9,637 bases of DNA from Phoenicibacter sp963592435 (GTDB taxonomy: Bacteria > Actinomycetota > Coriobacteriia > Coriobacteriales > Eggerthellaceae): NCBI GenBank assembly GCA_963592435.1, contig CAVAWT010000045.1, positions 1-9,637 of the forward strand, written 5' to 3'. Both the position numbers and the translations under genes were made by a program. This document shows, in pieces, positions 6,113-9,637 of the stretch (position 1 is the first letter of the stretch; each line of letters starts with the position of its first letter). The notes under the pieces are model-generated. The model was not told the DNA's origin. It searched no databases and saw nothing but the letters and a program-made list of their open reading frames with translations.

Positions 6113-8482
6113 ATGAATGACTTTCAAAATTTGAGGAGTGGATCAGAGTTTGATGTCGTTCTTGACAACAAAAAGCCAAGGCGACCCTCTCTTCCGCTTT
6201 TGCTCATTTGTGCCTGCGCACTTTGGTTGACGTGCGCAGTTAGCTTCATATATCTCAGAGCCTTTTCAGAGGCGCTAAGTGTTTTTCTTCTGCCATCGAT
6301 GGCGATTGTCGCTTTATTGGCATTATTAAGCATTTTTAAGAAGGCAAGGACAGTTTCTCTCATCGTCGCCTTTGCGTTGCTTGGGGCAATTCTGGGAGTC
6401 AGTGAGAATTTATCATTAGTTGCAAGTGGGGACAAAATTGTGACTTCGGGTCCTCAAAAGTTCACTGCTACCTTAACAGAAGATGCCTCAAAAAGTGATT
6501 TTGGCTCGACTGCAACAGTAAGCGTGAGAGATGAGAGTGGAAAAGAATATCGTTTGACTGCCTATTTCTCAGACGAAAATGATTTGTTGACGGGCGAGAA
6601 GATCTCTTTTAATTCAAGTTGCGAATCACTTAAAGAAAGTGCAAAAGATTACAATTTTAATAAAGGGATTTGCGCGACAGTGAGCGTCGGTGAGTGGATG
6701 CGTGTTTCAGACAATTTTGTTATGGATGCTCTTCATGATGCAAGAAAGTTAGCTATAGCTAACTTTTCTGAAAATTCTGGTGATGCTGCAGGGCTTCTGC
6801 AGGCGCTTGTTTGTGGCTACCGCAACACGATTAAAGATGACGGAACCTATGACCAGTTCAGGATTTGCGGTCTCGCTCACGTTGTTGCAGTGTCTGGAGC
6901 ACATCTTGCAATCGTTGTTGCTGTCTTTTTATTTTTTCTAAAAAAGCTAAAAGCACCCAGGCTCGTTATTGCTAGTCTCTCAACGCTCTTTGTGTTGCTC
7001 TATCTTGTTTTTTCTGGCATTCCAATTTCAGCAATTCGTTCCTCGGTCATGGTCGTTCTAGGTCTCGTTGCTGGCCTTTTTGGAAGGCGCGCCACGCCAC
7101 TAAACGCTCTTGCGCTCGCTGTCGTTGGGTTCATGGTTCTTGACCCGACGGCCTGCGTTTCAGTTTCTCTGTTTCTAAGTGCCGCCTCAACTCTTGGAAT
7201 AATGTTGTTTGCTGGGCTAATCGGATCTTGGTTTGATGTTAAAAACGAGAAGGTTGACACATTTTTAGTTCAGCCAACTTCTCTAACTTTGGCCTCAAAT
7301 TTGATGACGCTTCCATTTTCTGCAGGTCTTTTTTCGCAAGTCTCAACAATTTCGATTTTTTCAAATATCATTGCAACTCCGCTCTTTTCTGTAGCTTGTG
7401 TCAGTGGTCTTGTTTGTGCTTGTGCCTCTCTTTTGCTGCCACCTTTATCAGGCTTTCTCGGGTTTTTAGCAATGTGTTTTGCAATGCCACTTAAAATTTC
7501 GGTCGAGTGGATGAGCGCAATTCCTCATGCTGTGATGGCAGTGAGCGTTGATGTTGTTTTTATGCTTGTCCTTTCGGGCGTCCTTTGCGCCCTCATGCTT
7601 TGTTTCTGGCCTCAATTCAAGAGAAAGCAAGTTTTTGCTGGTCTGGGGAGTGCTGTGGCGATCGTTTTGTTTGTGTTGTTCTTCCCTCCGATTCTGCCGA
7701 GCAACGAGATTGTTTTTCTTGATGTTGGGCAAGGTGACTCGATTTTATTAAAGAGTGGTTCACATGCACTGCTTGTCGATACAGGCAATCAAGAAACAAA
7801 GCTAAAGGAAGGTCTTGCAAAACAGGGTGTCAATTCACTCGACGCAGTCATAATAACACATCATGATGATGACCACATGGGCTGTTTGGAGGATTTAAGA
7901 ACATACGAAACAATATCTTCAGTATATTCTTCCAAAGAGGCGCTAGATTGTTCGTGTAAGGGGTGTTTGGAGTTGAGAGGGCTTGCAGAAGGCTCGTCAT
8001 CAGATCGCGAGTTGCGAGGGCTATCTGTCGATGACACAATCAGTGTTGGTGTTTTTAAATGCAAAGTTGTGTGGCCGAAAAACTTTGAAGATGAAGGTGG
8101 AAACGCTGACAGTGTTTCGCTCCTTGTAACGAGTGATGAGAACAATGATGGCAAAGCTGAGTTTTCTCTTCTAATGACAGGGGATGCTGAGAAAGAATCG
8201 ATTAAGAAGATGATTAAAGATGATTTAGTGGGCGATGTTGATGTTTTAAAAGTTCCTCATCATGGCTCAAAAGTCGGTGTTGATGATGAAGTTCTTGATG
8301 TTTTGAAGCCAGAAAATGCAATCATTTCAGTTGGTGCCAACAACAGATATGGTCATCCTAAGTCTGAAACGCTTGAATTTCTTAAAAATCACAACGTACA
8401 AATTTTGAGAACTGATGAAAATGGAGCTGTTACTCTTAAACCAAAAACTCCAAAAGGATATGTCTTGCAGGCAGAAAAGTGA
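6113..8482 (+). CDS. comEC: DNA-uptake channel protein ComEC (competence domain plus metallo-beta-lactamase domain)
   Basis: A 789-residue polytopic membrane protein that carries single-stranded DNA across the membrane during transformation. Three N-terminal membrane helices span about 27-98. A DUF4131/OB-like extracellular region (about 110-200) contains Cys170 and Cys187. The Competence domain (about 225-500) has many membrane helices, including the HVVAVSGAHLAI signature (256-267). After a further helix (about 505-527) comes a metallo-beta-lactamase-like domain with FLDVGQGDSILL (535-546), THHDDDH (582-588, an HxDxDH metal motif), LLMTGDAE (686-693), VPHHGSK (714-720) and GHPKS (747-751). 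This domain probably degrades the non-transported strand. Full length, no frameshift. Its start lies 7 bases after comEA. An unusual CxCxxC cluster is at 613-618. holA, the usual neighbour in many genomes, does not follow. Confidence 0.94.
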   Translation: MNDFQNLRSGSEFDVVLDNKKPRRPSLPLLLICACALWLTCAVSFIYLRAFSEALSVFLLPSMAIVALLALLSIFKKARTVSLIVAFALLGAILGVSENLSLVASGDKIVTSGPQKFTATLTEDASKSDFGSTATVSVRDESGKEYRLTAYFSDENDLLTGEKISFNSSCESLKESAKDYNFNKGICATVSVGEWMRVSDNFVMDALHDARKLAIANFSENSGDAAGLLQALVCGYRNTIKDDGTYDQFRICGLAHVVAVSGAHLAIVVAVFLFFLKKLKAPRLVIASLSTLFVLLYLVFSGIPISAIRSSVMVVLGLVAGLFGRRATPLNALALAVVGFMVLDPTACVSVSLFLSAASTLGIMLFAGLIGSWFDVKNEKVDTFLVQPTSLTLASNLMTLPFSAGLFSQVSTISIFSNIIATPLFSVACVSGLVCACASLLLPPLSGFLGFLAMCFAMPLKISVEWMSAIPHAVMAVSVDVVFMLVLSGVLCALMLCFWPQFKRKQVFAGLGSAVAIVLFVLFFPPILPSNEIVFLDVGQGDSILLKSGSHALLVDTGNQETKLKEGLAKQGVNSLDAVIITHHDDDHMGCLEDLRTYETISSVYSSKEALDCSCKGCLELRGLAEGSSSDRELRGLSVDDTISVGVFKCKVVWPKNFEDEGGNADSVSLLVTSDENNDGKAEFSLLMTGDAEKESIKKMIKDDLVGDVDVLKVPHHGSKVGVDDEVLDVLKPENAIISVGANNRYGHPKSETLEFLKNHNVQILRTDENGAVTLKPKTPKGYVLQAEK

Positions 8483-8516
8483 TTTTATGAATAAAAATAA
8501 AATTTTATAAAAAAGA

Positions 8517-8547
8517 TCGACATGTTACGAAAAAAGTGTAGTATCAT
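8517..8547 (+). promoter_or_regulatory. Putative tRNA promoter
   Basis: TCGACA (8517-8522) and TATCAT (8542-8547) each differ from consensus by one base, but the 19-base spacing is on the long side. The -10 box lies 20 bases before the mature 5' end of tRNA-Ile. It sits in the loop of an AT-rich inverted repeat: AAAAAAGTG at 8530-8538 pairs with CACTTTTTT at 8556-8564. That repeat could instead act as a weak comEC terminator. Confidence 0.4.
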
Positions 8548-8567
8548 AAGTAACGCACTTTTTTTAG

Positions 8568-8644
<77 letters not shown>

Positions 8645-8676
8645 GAAAGAAAAGTGCTGGAGACCTTTTAAAGCGT

Positions 8677-8752
8677 GGGGCTTTAGCTCAGTTGGGAGAG
8701 CATCTGCTTTGCAAGCAGGGGGTCAGGGGTTCGAGCCCCCTAAGCTCCACCA
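8677..8752 (+). tRNA. tRNA-Ala (anticodon TGC)
   Basis: A full cloverleaf with acceptor GGGGCTT pairing AAGCTCC. This includes the G3-U70 wobble that is the alanine identity element. The anticodon loop TTTGCAA gives anticodon TGC. The T stem AGGGG/CCCCT is perfect, and CCA is encoded at 8750-8752. A run of six T follows a few bases later and may end the transcript, though no separate hairpin precedes it. An Ile(GAT)-Ala(TGC) pair is typical of 16S-23S rRNA spacers, but no rRNA sequence adjoins it here. Confidence 0.96.
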
Positions 8753-8803
8753 TTTTTTACAGAAGCTTCAATCTCTGAAATCATTTTAATCATGCAAACA
8801 TTA

Positions 8804-8834
8804 AAGAGCAGCTACCGGTAGAATAGCTGCTCTT
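8804..8834 (-). terminator. Hairpin terminator of the alcohol dehydrogenase gene
   Basis: Bases 8804-8814 (AAGAGCAGCTA) and 8824-8834 (TAGCTGCTCTT) form a perfect 11-bp stem with a 9-base loop. It starts 25 bases past the minus-strand stop codon. On the minus strand the stem ends in a short T-rich tail that is interrupted, so termination may be moderate. It separates the convergent tRNA and dehydrogenase transcripts. Confidence 0.7.
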
Positions 8835-8859
8835 AAAGTCGTTGATATTTACGCTTGAT

Positions 8860-9637
8860 CTAGAAGTCTACATCTGTGTCATAGTAGCAAGCCTTTAGCA
8901 GGTTCTCCATCTCCTCCTGAGTTGGGATTCTTGGATTGGAGCCTGTGCAAGCGTCTCCGATAGCGAGCTCAGCAATCTGAGGTAGTCTCTCCAGGAATAC
9001 GTCCTCTGGCACGAATCCTTGCTCTGTCGGATAAGAGTCAGGTCCATAATTCTTGATGCAATGAGGGATGTTCAGCTTGTCATTCATGCCTCGTACATAC
9101 TCAATCAAAAGCTTGACTTTCTCATCGTCGCTGCTACCGCCCAGGTGCATATAGTCTGCAATGACACCATATCTCTTTTTCGCTGTCTCATCTTTTGCGT
9201 TATAAGCGATAACCTTTGGAAGATACATCGCATTAGCAGCACCGTGGATGATGTGCGCACCATAGTCAGCAAAAGCAGCTCCTGTCTTGTGAGCCATCGA
9301 GTGTACGATACCAAGCAGCGCGTTCGTGAATGCCATGCCAGCGAGGCACTGTGCGTTGTGCATCTCGTCTCTCGCAGCCATGTCCTCATTATAAGAATCG
9401 ACCAAGTCCTTCTGGATCATCTCGATCGCATGTATTGCAAGTGGGTCAGTGTAGTCGCAATTTGCAGTTGAGACGTAAGCCTCGATAGCGTGAGTCAGAG
9501 CATCCATGCCCGTGTGAGCGACTAGCTTCTTAGGCATCGTCTCTGCGAGCTCTGCGTCGACGATAGCGACGTCAGGCGTTATCTCGAAGTCTGCAATCGG
9601 GAACTTGACGCCTTTTTGGTAGTCTGTAATGATTGAA
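8860..9637 (-). CDS. Iron-containing alcohol dehydrogenase, C-terminal part (5' end beyond window)
   Basis: The last 258 residues of a group III (Fe-dependent) alcohol dehydrogenase, which interconverts alcohols and aldehydes/ketones with NAD(P)H in fermentation. The frame stays open from the first Met in view (complement of 9535-9537) to the window edge. That upstream part reads D-Y-Q-K-G-V-K-F-P-I-A-D..TPDVAIVD, typical family sequence, so the gene starts outside. Metal ligands are visible: the Asp and His of TGMDALTH, and two more His in IVHSMAH and HIIHGAANA. The gap between those two His is 19 residues against 14 in FucO and most AdhE, implying a 5-residue insertion. The C-terminus (DACTGSNPR.PT..EM..LL..CYY) also fits. 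It could be a single-domain enzyme or the tail of bifunctional AdhE; the window cannot decide. Codons are richer in C and G than in the com genes, consistent with high expression. Confidence 0.9.
   Translation of the reverse strand, partial: SIITDYQKGVKFPIADFEITPDVAIVDAELAETMPKKLVAHTGMDALTHAIEAYVSTANCDYTDPLAIHAIEMIQKDLVDSYNEDMAARDEMHNAQCLAGMAFTNALLGIVHSMAHKTGAAFADYGAHIIHGAANAMYLPKVIAYNAKDETAKKRYGVIADYMHLGGSSDDEKVKLLIEYVRGMNDKLNIPHCIKNYGPDSYPTEQGFVPEDVFLERLPQIAELAIGDACTGSNPRIPTQEEMENLLKACYYDTDVDF

Noticed and set aside
8753..8758. T6 run after tRNA-Ala as a full terminator
   Set aside because: No hairpin other than the tRNA itself precedes it. It may help termination but is not supported as a separate feature.

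Overview
The window looks like a chromosomal segment from a low-GC member of the Coriobacteriia (Actinomycetota), probably near Atopobium/Lancefieldella/Olsenella. That placement is inference. It rests on the look of the RNA polymerase omega subunit, a leaderless-looking gmk start, and a secreted protein combining DUF5648-like repeats with a DUF6273-like C-terminus.

Layout: (1) 1-170 holds imperfect inverted and direct repeats. (2) 343-2859 encodes a large secreted modular protein: signal peptide, three 'YRLYNR..GEHFYT' repeats, Ig-like beta modules and a DUF6273-like C-terminal domain. It ends in a strong rho-independent terminator. (3) 2925-3212 has no confident gene, only one weak 42-codon ORF and a second copy of the repeat seen at 106-163. 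Repeats therefore bracket the surface-protein gene. (4) 3213-5261 is a housekeeping cluster, gmk-rpoZ-thiI, closely spaced and co-directional. (5) 5262-5451 is an intergenic gap, followed by the DNA-uptake pair comEA-comEC (5452-8482). (6) Two tandem tRNA genes, Ile(GAT) and Ala(TGC), lie at 8568-8752. (7) On the minus strand, the C-terminal 258 residues of an iron-containing alcohol dehydrogenase run off the right edge, with a hairpin terminator just after the stop codon.

The most interesting signal is the last ~175 bases of the surface-protein gene (2683-2859). There coding-strand adenine falls to about 12%, against about 36% in the preceding 102 bases. GC rises to about 59%, and almost every codon ends in C or T. 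The segment encodes the Trp-Leu-Arg-Ser-Pro motif and the C-terminus of a DUF6273-like domain, and a 7-bp stem/4-nt loop hairpin follows immediately. These are the features expected of the variable repeat of a diversity-generating retroelement (DGR) target, or of a surface gene diversified by cassette recombination. No reverse transcriptase or template repeat is in the window, so this remains a hypothesis.

The remaining genes are ordinary: gmk supplies GDP, rpoZ stabilises RNA polymerase, thiI makes 4-thiouridine and supplies sulfur for thiamine, and comEA/comEC bind and import transforming DNA. Uptake genes close to a repeat-flanked, mosaic-looking surface gene are suggestive, but no functional link is shown.
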